The notes beneath the pieces are model-generated. The model was not told the origin of the DNA, did not search any database, and worked only from the letters and a program-made list of their open reading frames with translations. A DNA stretch of 64,000 nt from Moringa oleifera. Lineage: Eukaryota; Streptophyta; Magnoliopsida; Brassicales; Moringaceae. The position numbers and the translations under genes are program-made. Location: positions 1,922,001 to 1,986,000 of the forward strand of contig JAJFZO010000229.1 in the NCBI GenBank assembly GCA_021397835.1, written 5' to 3'. This document shows positions 12,726-25,100 of the stretch, one piece after another (the stretch's first letter is position 1; each line of letters starts with the position of its first letter).

Positions 12726-13449
12726 ATTAAATTTAATATTTAAAATATAATTACAAATTTTAAATACTTTTCACCTAAAAATAAATTTTTTAAAAAAGAT
12801 TTTTTTCATCTTAAAAGAAAAAAAAAAAACTTTGAAGGAAAAAATGATTCAATCATTAGTGGGAAAATAAAATCCTTACATATAGTTTTTTTCTTATGCA
12901 AATAAAAGCCTTAGTAATGGCCACCGATTCTCTAAGATCCTTTGTACAAAAACATATTCAAATAAATATTATAAGCTTCATCTACTTTACACTTACACTT
13001 CCCTCCATTCCTTTCTCTTTTAATAATAGACATCTTGCACGGCCTTACCAAAAAGCATAAATGTTCGGGTAAAAATTATTTAAAATTTAAAATTATATTT
13101 TATATAATTAAATTAAATTATATTATTTTAAAAATATTAAAATTAATTACAATTTAATAATTAATTTAAGTTAAATATTAATTCAAATCATGATCACAGT
13201 TTGTTTAATAACTTTTTAAATATTTGAGTTTATTAATAATATGAATATTCATATGATTTTTACTTAATAATTATTGAAACTGATAATATAATTAAGATGT
13301 ATTTAATTCAAAAAAATTATTTCCAGAGATATCCCCCAATTATAAGAATAAATGCTATCCTGATCTTCTTAATAGATATATTATATAAACTTTATTATAA
13401 ATTAAATTAATTTTTTAAATAAAAAATTTAACGATAAATGTTTCATAAT

Positions 13450-13890
13450 GTTGATGTCTGCCCTATGTTATCAATTAGACTCTTATGTTTAAAAAGTGAC
13501 AAATTGAATCTTAATCTATCAATTTGATTTAAATTAAATCTTATTAAAATATTTTAAAATTAAGATTATTTAAATTTAAGATTTTATACAACGAATTTTA
13601 ATTTAAAATTTTTTACGGATGTAAAAAAATATTTAAGTTATCATTAAATTTTTTTATAAATTTTAAATTCTAAAAATTCATTTTTTAAATTTATAACATC
13701 AAAAATTTTAAAAAATAATATAACTATTCAAAAGATTATAAATTTTTTTAACAGTAATTTAAATATTTCTTTGTATTTATAAAAATAAAAAATTTCAAAT
13801 CAAAATTCGTTACGTAGCATCTTCAATTTGAGTATCCAAATTTTTGAATTTTTTTGATAAAATTCAATTTTTATGAATTAATAAATTTAA
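13450..13890. repeat. AT-rich fold-back (MITE-like) element
   Basis: The arm at about 13570-13660 is an imperfect inverted repeat of the arm at about 13741-13840; for example ACAACGAATTTTAATTT on the left pairs with AAATCAAAATTCGTTACG on the right. The central part is A/T only. The outer left flank contains ATTAGACTCTTATGTTT and AAAAAGTGACAAATTGAATC, and related phrases recur at other copies. No target duplication was identified, so the class is unknown. Confidence 0.45.
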
Positions 13891-14604
13891 GTTTAATTTA
13901 TTATTTTTGAATATAAAAATTTGATTGATAATATAAAATAAATATCAAAATTTAATGAAATTTTTATTTAATATTTAAATTTATAATAAAACATATCATA
14001 CAAAAAATAATATTACATATATCTTAACTCATGTTAAATGATGTTCAACTTTCTCAACTTCACTAACTGGCACATGAGATGAAACTTCTTAGCTGTTCAC
14101 TATCACCATAAAATAACCCAACAATCTTTCTTCCCACATCGAGCCATGAACCAAAAAAAAAAAAAAACAACAACAAACTGTTTCCTTTTATTGTTAAGGT
14201 GAAAATATTAAAATCTGTACTCTGCTACCAATTTATTGAATGATCTCAAGCTTTCTCCAATTCACAAACTAGCACATAGACATGAAATTGCAACAAACCA
14301 TTTCGAGAAAATTCATCCCTTGTTACAAAACAGGGATGAAAGCCCGCTAGCCTAGTTCCCGAATGATCTTGGTCGATTTATCTGTTAAAGAACTCAATAT
14401 CAAAATTAGAAAACTCAAGTCAATTCATCTGCTATCAGATTGTTTTGAGTTCTAATCTATACTTCATCATCAGATCAATGAAAACGTCACTCATGTTTCC
14501 TGTCGGTGAAAGAAATATTTTGTATTGGACCATGTTAATCGGGGCCTTAGGAAGATGAGCGAAGTATCTCTTCTCTGCAACTAGTCAGACACAGATATAG
14601 GGGT

Positions 14605-17600
14605 TCAAAGCTCATCATGCTTTTGCTCTTCTCCTTTGTTCATTGACTCTAATTTATGCATGAGTTCCTGTCACATCAGACATTTGTTTTTCAGCTTAAG
14701 ATTAAGGTTAAAGCAAGAACCGAATGAAGTAGAATGCTTATAGAAAAGCATTACCTTAAGCTTTCCCTCCAGGCAGAGGAGAGGAGTAGACATTGTAGCC
14801 ACATATCTACACAACACACAAAAGTGTTAGAAAGCAGAGTTTAAACTGGATTAGATGTCAATTCACATGTATGTTCTGTATGGAATCAAAATCTTCACCT
14901 GATTTGAGCTGTGCTCTTTTTTTTTTTGTAATTTATTACGTTAAGTGTGAAAAACAACTTAATCAATTATTTTTTGTTAAATTATTTTATGCTAACATCT
15001 CTTCAAAACATTAATACAATTCAGATTAACAGAACATTCTGATCTATTTTGTTTGCATCTAGGGGAAAAGAAAGAGACCAATTATTGTATTAAGGTTGTG
15101 CCCCCTTTATGTTTAATAAATAAAATACGCTTCTTATCAAGAGAGGGAGAGAGAGATACTCGCAGCGGCTTGGTTCATCCACATCAATCACTTCAGTTTT
15201 CAGCCCACACCTAAGCTTGACCTGTTAAAAATGAAAGGAGTCATCACATTACATCTGAAAAGTAAGGCCTTTAATAATACTTAAATACGCCGATGAATGG
15301 TCAGTCTCAATCCAGACAAGCAAGAAGAAGTAAATTAAACTCTCATCCTGGAAAAAGGAACGAAGAATTTTTATTGACTATGACAAACCCAAGGAAGTAA
15401 AAAGGACCTAAAACTGGTAAAAATATTTTCTAGATACTACAGAATGCATCATATCCTCATTTGTGCAAATATCAATTTCACATACCTTTAAACTTCTGTC
15501 AGGTCCATTCCAGCATCCATCACCATTTGAAAACAGCATCACACTATATGAGTCTTTAAACTTATCCCAGTTCCTACATTGAGAAAGACAAAGTTTGTAT
15601 TGAGACATATATCAGTAATCCCAAGCTTTTGCCGCAAATAAAATGCACAAGGAGTGAAAGAGAATCCCATGATATAGACAGATTAAGCACTCCACACCAA
15701 AACCTTCCAGGAAGCACTTCTCTCAACAACCTCGCATCCAAGAAAATGGGTAGAGAGAGAGAGATGCTAGCTTTTTGGCTGTTCTTTTGGATAGGTCCAT
15801 TTTTATTATTAGCGCCTCCGTTTTCATTCCAAATATACTGCATTACCATTGCTGTTTTAGCCATGAAACATGGTCATGTAAATTTCAGAATCCCTGTGAA
15901 AATAAGCTGAAGTAGTTACAAAGGATTACAAGGCTCTCAATTAGAAATCAGGGATATGGGCATCCCAGGAATGTCGTGACAAAGAAATATGGAGGTAGCA
16001 TTCCTGGGCATCGTTATGTCATTGGAGAAATTTTTTGACAACAACATTAAAGGTAAGTTGTCTGACGTGACTTTTGAAAATCTTGTGGTTTATGAAAAGA
16101 AAGGGAGAAAGTTTCATGGGAGCTCAATGTCATTCTAGATACTTATGTAGGTGGAAAAACTCACAGTATCATGCTGCCATCATGTGAAAGACTCATGACC
16201 TACATTCCCTAATCTACCTACCTGGTAGGAGGATCAGGCTTGCTCTGCCATATAACAGAATTCTGTGCAGTGTTGTGTTTAATTTGCATATTTTCCATCA
16301 TCAGTTATAAATGGTTCTTTTGACTGTTGTTTTTGCTTGCCTTGTTAGAAGCAGGAAACATCGTCTTCTCTGAGAGCAATATCACAACACTTAACATCAT
16401 CACTCATTATTGAAACTTACCCCAAGCCCGTCCTACTGTAACCCTCCTCCTGGGATGCATGTTTGAATGGGCACACTTTATACACATACCTGCAACCAAA
16501 AACATCAATTGCCAAAAGAGAGTGAGAGAGTAATATAAACATTTTGACATGCAGATCCAGTTTTCAGTGCAAATTGAAAGTAGATAATATTGTTACTTGC
16601 TCTGCTTCACTTCAAAACAACGATCATAGAACAAACAGAACTCCTCCTCTACTCCTGAAATTCAAATACGGATTTTAACAAATGGAGAAAACAGTAAACA
16701 CATACAGGCAAGAAAAAAAATTTAAATGTACAATCTGAAGTAATTGGTTCCAGCAATATCTTACCAAAATCATGCTTTAACTTTTCAGTCAAACTTGAGA
16801 TCCTTGATTGTATATCAGACAGCTTTGTATTTGATTCATCATATTCCTTCCGTACTCGATCAGCATCTACAGAAACCGAACACAAAATATCTCACATTCA
16901 TATGCAAGCTGCTAAATGCCAAGGAGTTATTCACATATGGGCACCGCTAATTCCGCTCTTACCTAGATTATCCACTGGAGAGGAAAGCAAATTAACTGAC
17001 TGAAGCAGGTCCCAAAAAGTTTCCTTTACCTTGTCCAACCAAGATGTGTTGCTTAATCTTGTTATATCTAAAATATCAAGAAAAAGAAATTTTGTTGGAA
17101 ATGAATCAATGATATACCAAGGCAGACTTAGAAATAAGAACTGTTTTAAAAGATGTAATAATTGCTAACCTGATATATTGTTGTCTTCTTCAGACCCAGG
17201 CTTGTATGAGGCACTAGAATCATCTAAACGACCTGCTTCACTTGCACTCTCTTCCACGCTAATCTCATCATTATTATTCTCTTCACTGATTTGTGAAGCA
17301 CTGTTGTCAAAGCGTTCACTGTGTGAACTCTCTGGTATTTCATTATTGTCCTCATGGTGACTTTTACCAGAACCAATATCCTGAACTTCGTGTCCAGCTT
17401 TTTCTCCAGTCCAGTGTGAAGCAACAAGGCGACCCAGCTCTTCTCTGGACAAACCCTCAGTAGTTTCAGGTTCAGCTTTTTCATTCTGAAGCAAAAACTT
17501 CTTTTAGAATAACAATGATATACAGTTCTAGCTACTGATGAGAACTTTGAACTGTGCCAACACGAAGAAACTCAGTTCTTTGTGTAATTTCCAATTGACC

Positions 17601-20600
17601 CCCCACAATTAAAATATTGTCTTGCTGCATAAGAAACAAAAGCATAGAACTCCATACAACTACTTTTACGAACTGCGAACAGCAATGTACTTTCGTAGCT
17701 CATCCAAAATCGGTGAAACCATTTATGTATATTGACCCTTCTATATATTAGTTGCTTCTTAAAGGAGTTCGGAATCCAGTGAATATCTAATTTGTAAGCG
17801 AGCTGGTTGAAGGCTGGAAGTAGACAGTCAAAATACAAATGCTGTATTGTTTCCAGCAATCAATGCATTCTTTTAACAATGTTCTGGAGGAGGAGCAGAT
17901 GTATTTCTTGACACAATGGAAGAACAAATGACAAAGTGGAAGAAAGCAGATCATTAGGCTTCTCAAGGTCCTACAGCTTTCACGTTCTTTATAACCAAAG
18001 CAATTGAAAAAAAGGGGATAAGAAGACAGAGAGACAAGGCATCTTTCAGGAGTGTAACAAAAAGAGAGGAAATGATTACTTAGACTAAGAAGCTAAGCAG
18101 ATGAGAGACAGAAGACAAAACCAACATTCTGCATGGAAGTGAGATAGATGATGAAATTACATGGATTTATAAAGATAAAGAGAAACTAAAAGAAGGGACA
18201 TAGAGGTTAAATTAAAAATTTAGTCGCATGAAGTCCAACCTGGTTTAATGGAGGCTTCTCAGATAGCCCAATACTTTCAACATCTAGAGTCCTGGATGCT
18301 CTTCCTTGGCCATCAGATTCACTCGCAGCCTCATTTCTCTCCTGATCAGCTTTCTGTGTGGCATCTTCTCTCATCATTGTTTCTTTTTCCTTTTGTAGCC
18401 ACTCTCTCTCCTCTTCCTTGTCAACTTGGATCTTACGTGCTACATGAGTCAATCAATAGACATCCAATAGACAGATTATAAGTTACTTAACAAATAACTT
18501 TTACAGCAAGAAGCATCAACAACAGAAGGATTTGAAATATAAAGCTAAACAATGTATTTATTTTCTTAAAGCTATTTAAATGCCAAGGATCTCACACATG
18601 GACATTCACATGCACAAAAATATCCAAAAACATCAACGCAGACCGAACAGAACACAAGCACCCAGTATGCACATGTTTCCCACATTTCATTGAAATATAC
18701 AAATCATGAACAACAGGATTTGAAAACTTGAATAACAATAAGGCAGAGCCAGAACACATAAATGGTAAACATAATATTAAATTTGTTATAATTCAGAATA
18801 TTCGAAACATAAATGGATGAAAAGAACAAGGGGTCGAATCTGAACCTTTCAGCTGTTTAACAAGTCTTCTAAGACTTTTCTCTTCACTTTTCAGCTTTGA
18901 TAATTCCATTTTATCTCTGGCCATTGCTTGTTTCGCTAGTTCAACATCCTGTTTTCGTATTACAAGGCCTTCCTGATACAGTTCAATCTTTTTCTTCAAC
19001 TCGTCTCTGGCTATTTTACCAGCCTCCCAGCACGTATTAGGACATTTCACTTTACCATCATACTCATCACTCCCATCACAGCAATCTGCTCTTTTTATTT
19101 TATAAAAGAAAGATAATTTATAAAGCTGTTGCGACAGTCAAAAGGTATGCAAAATATGTGCAAATATTTGGACGTGTTAAGAAACAATACGAAAAGATGT
19201 CCAACATTGTTAGTCATCCTGTAACGAGTGAGATATACAGATGGCCAAGTCATACTACGATGGCCTCATAAATGCAAATACTATAGACTGGTTTTATTAC
19301 ACACAAAGAAGCAAGAGCAAACCCTTTAAGATAAGACAGTAAACAAAAGAAGACTTCTTCAATTATGGCTATGAGAATCCTAGGACACTAAGAAAAAAGG
19401 GAAAGGAAATGAAGTTCCATAATTTGCTAAGTTAACATAAAAGGCATTTTCGTATACTGACGCATGGAAACAGGAACAAAGCTTCCTATGAGCAAGGTTA
19501 TTCAAATATGAATACCGTGTAAACAGAATTTGAAAGCACAAATCACATAAGATGCCAACTATCCAGTTCAGGATGAACAGAAAGTCACCTCATGATTCTG
19601 TTATCTATCTGTATGGAAGAACACCTTAAACCTTCAACTAAATTCATAATCACAGTCACATCTATACTATCTCCAGCTTCAGAGGTCCCTCGTTTCTCTT
19701 TTCTCCGTCAGAGTTGAATATAAGACTCTTCCTCGCCACGTTTCTGACATTCTACTCAAGTGACTCGTTACAGACAAATTGATTTTTCCTTTATGGAGAT
19801 GTGCATCTATCTAGCACTTAAACTTCCACCTTCCTAACTCATAAACTGTTTCTTCATTTTCCAAAATTCTAAAGCATGAGTAAACTTTCCCTTCAATTTG
19901 GAAGCTAATCTACAATCAGATAACAGATCCCATATATTTCAAAACTAGTGCTACTTTTAACTCTCTTTGGTCATTGTTATTTATGGATAATCAATGAAGG
20001 TCCTTTAAAAATCTTTAGGCATCTCTATCTGTCAAGTTGAACTTCATGTTAAACCTATTCATATTATCATTGCTACAGCAATGAATGTAAAAAGTAAGGT
20101 TGAGCATGAAACTTTAGCCAATTGAAAACAGTTGTTTTGGCTTTCAGAGGAAGGGGGTGGGGGGAGAGGGGAAAGCATATGAATGACATGAAACTGGTCA
20201 TTTGCAAACAAGATATGGAAATAAAACAAACATTGCTAAAAATCAATCTTACCACAGATGCCATCATTCACTCTTGAAGAAAACAATGTAACAGGAACAT
20301 GTCCTGCATTCCAGCAATAAAATTTTCCTTTTGGGCATGCTGATGTTCCTGCAATAAATATTTTAATCACAAAGATTACTAAAGACTTCAACCAGTGGAG
20401 ACACCAAAAGGCTGCAAGTTGCTGTGCTGTACAATTGTGAGATCGCAGCACAAACTGATCTCTTCTTAAACTTGCCACCAAATGGGACTCTAAGCATTTG
20501 CTCCAATGGAGTTAGCCAATTAACCAGGAAACTGGCAACCCAGATTTCCCCAGAAACATGTTTGAATAGCTAAGCACAATCAGTCCCGACCTCAATATCA

Positions 20601-21091
20601 TACTATCATCAGAAAAATGACTAAGCGAACTTAGACCGCCATCAAATCCCAAAAACAGAGAGGAAAAACCAAACACAGTTTGAAAAAAGGAACGTAAATA
20701 GTAAACAAGAGAAGAACCGAGAGGGAGACCTGGCTCATCAGTTCCATCAGGGCAATCACAGAAATCATCATTGAGCTGTGCTTTAGTGAATTTTTTGGAT
20801 CCATTCTTGCACTTGATTATCTCTGCCTTGAAATACTTCTCATCTGCGTTAATAGCATAAACAAACCCAGTTACAATCATGACTCCAAAACCAAATTTCG
20901 TCCAAAAATAGCATGCTTTCAAACTGTAAGAAAACAAAGAACGCATACCATACTAAGTGAATACCTTGAGGAGCGATTCCAATAAGGGGATTGGAGGGAA
21001 GAGAGGATGAATCAGCAAGCGAAACGAGCCAGAAAATACCCAGCAAAGGGTAGAACCAATAAGCTTTGATTTTCATTTTCGTGGCAAACAT
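14605..21091 (-). CDS. PSL4: Glucosidase II beta subunit (PSL4-like), complete, 14 exons
   Basis: This is the non-catalytic beta subunit of ER glucosidase II, which recruits and retains the alpha subunit during N-glycan glucose trimming and quality control. Minus-strand exons: 21091-20965, 20843-20730, 20348-20253, 19085-18846, 18439-18240, 17485-17170, 17067-16963, 16866-16765, 16654-16597, 16489-16421, 15573-15486, 15221-15160, 14806-14755, 14667-14605. All introns are GT-AG and the total is 563 residues. It has a signal peptide, two LDL-receptor-A-like repeats ([12 protein letters not shown] and DCCDGSDE), a charged coiled coil (about 120-190), an acidic low-complexity region (about 260-365), a mannose-6-phosphate-receptor-like MRH domain (about 436-535, containing [11 protein letters not shown]) and C-terminal HDEL (560-563) for ER retrieval. 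Starting at the next Met (21076) would give 558 residues and a more compact signal peptide. The acidic region makes length vary between species. Confidence 0.96.
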
Positions 21092-22199
21092 CCTAAGCAG
21101 AGTGCACTTATCAATGATATGTTCCCGTGTTATACATATCGGACATGAAATTCAATTTCAAGCTCTCCATTCCCTCAGTTTTCAGGGTAAAAATAGAAGC
21201 TTTACACCAAAGCTGACAGCTTTGAATATTACTAGAAAAAATGATAATATTAAAATAATTGAGTCATCCTCCAAGTCTGTGAATAGAGAAGGAACCAAAC
21301 TGGCTTTATTAACGGTAAATTGATTTTCAGCCAATTTTTTGATGTCCTTTTTACTTTTCAAATGAAAGTATTAAGGTAATTTAAATTAATAATAAGGAAA
21401 ATATATTACTGCTTATGTGCAGGTTGGGAGAAACCTCCCATCAACCTACTAGTCTTTGCAAAAATAAGAATTATTTCTAAAATTAAAGTTAGCGTAAATA
21501 TTAAAAATATTACATGTACTTTTAGTCTGAAGATAAAAACTTGATTAATTTAATTATCTTTTAATATTCTTATTTGATTGTATTTGAGAATTGATTTAAA
21601 TTATTATAAAAAATTAATAATAATAATAATAATATTATTAAAATATATAAGATTAATTTAAATAAAATTTATATTTAATTTTAAATTTATTTTTTAAATA
21701 TAAATTTTTTAATAATATAAAATTTTAAAATATATATTCTCAACAACAAATTTTTTAAAAAAAATTTTCATTATAATAACTTAAACAATTTTATACTGCA
21801 AAGTTTAAATTTAAAACAAATGAAATTTAAATTCTTTTTTATACTCACCTTTAGATTTACCATCCAAGCTCTTAAAAATGTTTTTGCAGAACCAAAAAAA
21901 TAAACAAATTGATGTATTCACCACCAGGTAATTCTCGTCGCATTAAAAAAATATATATACATATCACATCATGGTCTTGAAGACATGAAGAAATTCTATT
22001 GATAATTACTCTCACACAAGATAAAGCTGCAAAATTTTCTTGTTTCTCACATATGATCATCAACAACCATGAGAATCCAATAAATAGAAGCTATATTACA
22101 AAATTACAAGATGACCCAGCATCATTTTCAAGGTAGAATGCAGCAAAACAGGTAAACTCTCATGACTCTCTCACAGAACACAGAAAAAAAAGGGATATA
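21092..22199. other. Spacer between the PSL4-like gene and the small membrane protein gene
   Basis: The first 250 bp are the PSL4-like 5' flank (transcribed leftward). From about 21350 to 21840 the sequence is AT-rich, with an (AAT)n run at 21615-21639 and an A/T block resembling the dispersed repeat family. The last 300 bp are probably the 3' untranslated region of the next minus-strand gene. No gene was seen. Confidence 0.5.
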
Positions 22200-25100
22200 T
22201 TACAAAGTAGAAGTCCTTGACTTGTGCATCTTATCATCCTGCGAAGGCGATGGAGGCAAAGATGGAGATGAAACGGCAGCATGATATGAAGAGGCGGCAA
22301 ATTGGGCCAGGGCTGGGACAGCACCACCTGCAGATTTTCCAGTAGATGCTATGGTTAGCACTTCCATTTCTCACACATAAATTGTAATGAACATAGAATG
22401 ACAAATATAGCTTTCCAAGCCATTATGCAAAAGTTAGAGTATGTGGCAATATAGATTTAAACCACATCAAAGTTTGATAAAGCATAATGAGAATCAGAAT
22501 CTCGAGGATGATAAATCGCTAGAAAAGGTGTTTGGATGAATGACAGAACAAAATCGTGTCAGTTCATTTTTCAACAGGATGATCTATCCTTCAATAGTCA
22601 CCATCTGATACTCAAGTAAGGCTCTTTCCCCTTTGGGCTGGGTTTTAAAAGCAAAAATTTCTCACCATTAACCAAACCCTTTTAAGTGAGAGCACTCTTC
22701 AAATGACAGCAAGGTCTATATGAAATATAATCAGATTCCAATATAAAAAATAAAGAACCTACATGCAACCCAAAAAGGTCAAAAAGACCTGGTCACCTAC
22801 GGAGATATAAAGAGTTTAGGGGCTCTCTTTCACTCTCTCTATCGATTATCTTGGGAGGGAAGAAGAGCCAAGGGCATATCATGAAGCATTGACTATATAA
22901 TTCCCCCTGCCCATCGAATTTCATCGAGAGAAATGTAGGCTGAATATCATTCAACCAGCAAAACTTTTAACAGTTCCAATGGCCAAGTATTAATATTGTA
23001 CTCTTCATTTAGCTGAAGGCACTTGCAATTGTGTATATACTTGATTATAATCTTCTTCTTCCTACTCGACAGTGGGTACAAGACGAGAGTAACTGATCTT
23101 CAAGACTTTCTCAAGATGAACAACTCATCTACATGTTCAGCTTTCCATTTAAATGTTTCAATCTCGTCATATGCAATCATTAATGCTCCTAGAGGGACAC
23201 CCAACAAATAAAACAAATTTATCATGCCATTCAAAAAGCCCAAAGAATGACCTCCTTATGACATACAAAGCACATATAATTCATTATTCATTACAACTTA
23301 TTCAATAATTACCAACATCACTATGTCATCTTAGTGGCAAAGGAACCACATTTCGCCAACTTTGAACTTAATCATTGCTTTTCTCCCAACTTGATTATCT
23401 TTGGTGCCTAACAATAATTTACTGAAGATCATATATTCCTTGAGGATATTCATTATTATCTCAACTCAAAATACTGAATCAAGTTTTTAATATTAAAATT
23501 ACATAGTATATAAAGCTATTTTAGCAAGTCAAACGAGGTTATTAAACATCAATGCCCAAAGAAAGGTTTCAATTCAATACTTTCTCCAAAAATTTTCCTA
23601 TCATTTATCACGAGTATAATTATGTGAAACTATCATTTTATAGTAAGCATATCACAAAACCAATGATCCAAAAGCAGAGAGAAGGTTAAGTAGGAGTGAT
23701 CTCCAACCTGCCAATCCTGCACAAGCTGATGAGAATACTATCACAGGTGGTGCCTGCACGTTCATTAAAAGTGAGAGTCAACCAATAGTTATTAATTGAA
23801 AAAAGCAATCAAACCATGCACCTAATCTTAGGGGTGAGCATTGGGTTGAATCGTTGGGTTCGGTTTAAAAATCTTAAAAACCGAATTAACCAAATTTTTT
23901 AAAAAAATAAGACCGAAAATGAAAAATAACTGACTAAACCGAACCGATTTTTTTATCAGTAACCGAATAAACCATAAATTTATTTAAATTTAAATTTTAT
24001 ATTTTAAAGTATTATTAATAAAATTAATTAATTATTAAATTAAAAATCAGTTTCGGTTAAAAAAATTAAACAAAAAAATCGATCTAAAATCAAAAAATTA
24101 AAAAATCGAACCGAATTAACCAAAATCAATTTGGTTTATTGGTTTTTTCGGATTTAACCAAATTATACTCACCCCTATCTAATCTAGTAAAAGTTAAATT
24201 GCAATGTCATGCAAAGCCGAGACAGTTTTAAATTTTTCAATAATGGCATCCAAATGAGCCTCGCTTTTATGATATGAGAGCCCAACTAAAAAGGAAAAGC
24301 AGAGACAGAATTCCACAATATCGAGAAACCTATCTTATTCTTATTTTTTTTGGATGTATGATTTATGGACACAAACAAGTGAATCATACCACTCCTAGAA
24401 CCTAGACATGGGCATATAGTTTTATACATTATGACTAGCCATCATCTTCAAAAAAATTGGGTTTTCAATCTCAATTGGCCATTTATTCGCTTGTAATATT
24501 TTCCCTTTCTTTATAAGAGTTTGCATAGAATGAGAGGTTATTAAAAAAAAAAAAAAAGCCTATATAAGCATTATCCTAGTATAGTTTGTTTTGGAAAAAA
24601 GCATAACATTCTCATACTTCTCAAGCATTCGGTGTCTTTAAAAACTAGGTGGATGAATCTACAGTATTTTTGCTTCATAACTCCTATTAATTGCTTTCTA
24701 ATAATTAGTCTGTAGCTAGATTGTACATGGCAGCATGTGAAAAAACTACACTTTCCATTAAAAAAACAAAATGAGCCATTCTCATATTTCTCTGGTTACT
24801 TTCCAAACGAATATCGGGCACAGGTCGAGAAAAAAAGTTCTGTCCTCAAGAGTGTGACACGTTAAATTTTCAATAAAAGAGTGGATCATAGCTTCAAATG
24901 CACTAAAAAAAAAGTAAAAGCAGAATATAGATGAGCAAGAAACTTCTACCAAGCATATTGACATATGCTGCAACTGAGACTTGTAACTAGAACATCGAAC
25001 GTGTTAAAATCCAAGAAAGTGGCACCAACAGCCATGACAAAATACATGGACTGTAAACTCAACCGCATCTCTGAGATGTGACAAGGTTAATCTGTCAGAC

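Larger units (their letters stand above)
9421..14604. other. AT-rich gene-free spacer between two minus-strand genes
   Basis: About 5 kb without a credible exon. It is dominated by A/T homopolymer-like sequence and includes the repeat copies listed separately at about 12.3-12.7 and 13.45-13.9 kb. The last 400 bp before 14605 are less AT-biased and probably hold the 3' untranslated region of the PSL4-like gene. A CCCACATCG motif at about 14133 is not followed by a TATA box at snRNA-gene spacing. Confidence 0.6.

Noticed and set aside
14127..14170. CCCACATCG motif as in snRNA promoters
   Set aside because: No TATA at the required spacing and no snRNA sequence follows, only a poly-A run.
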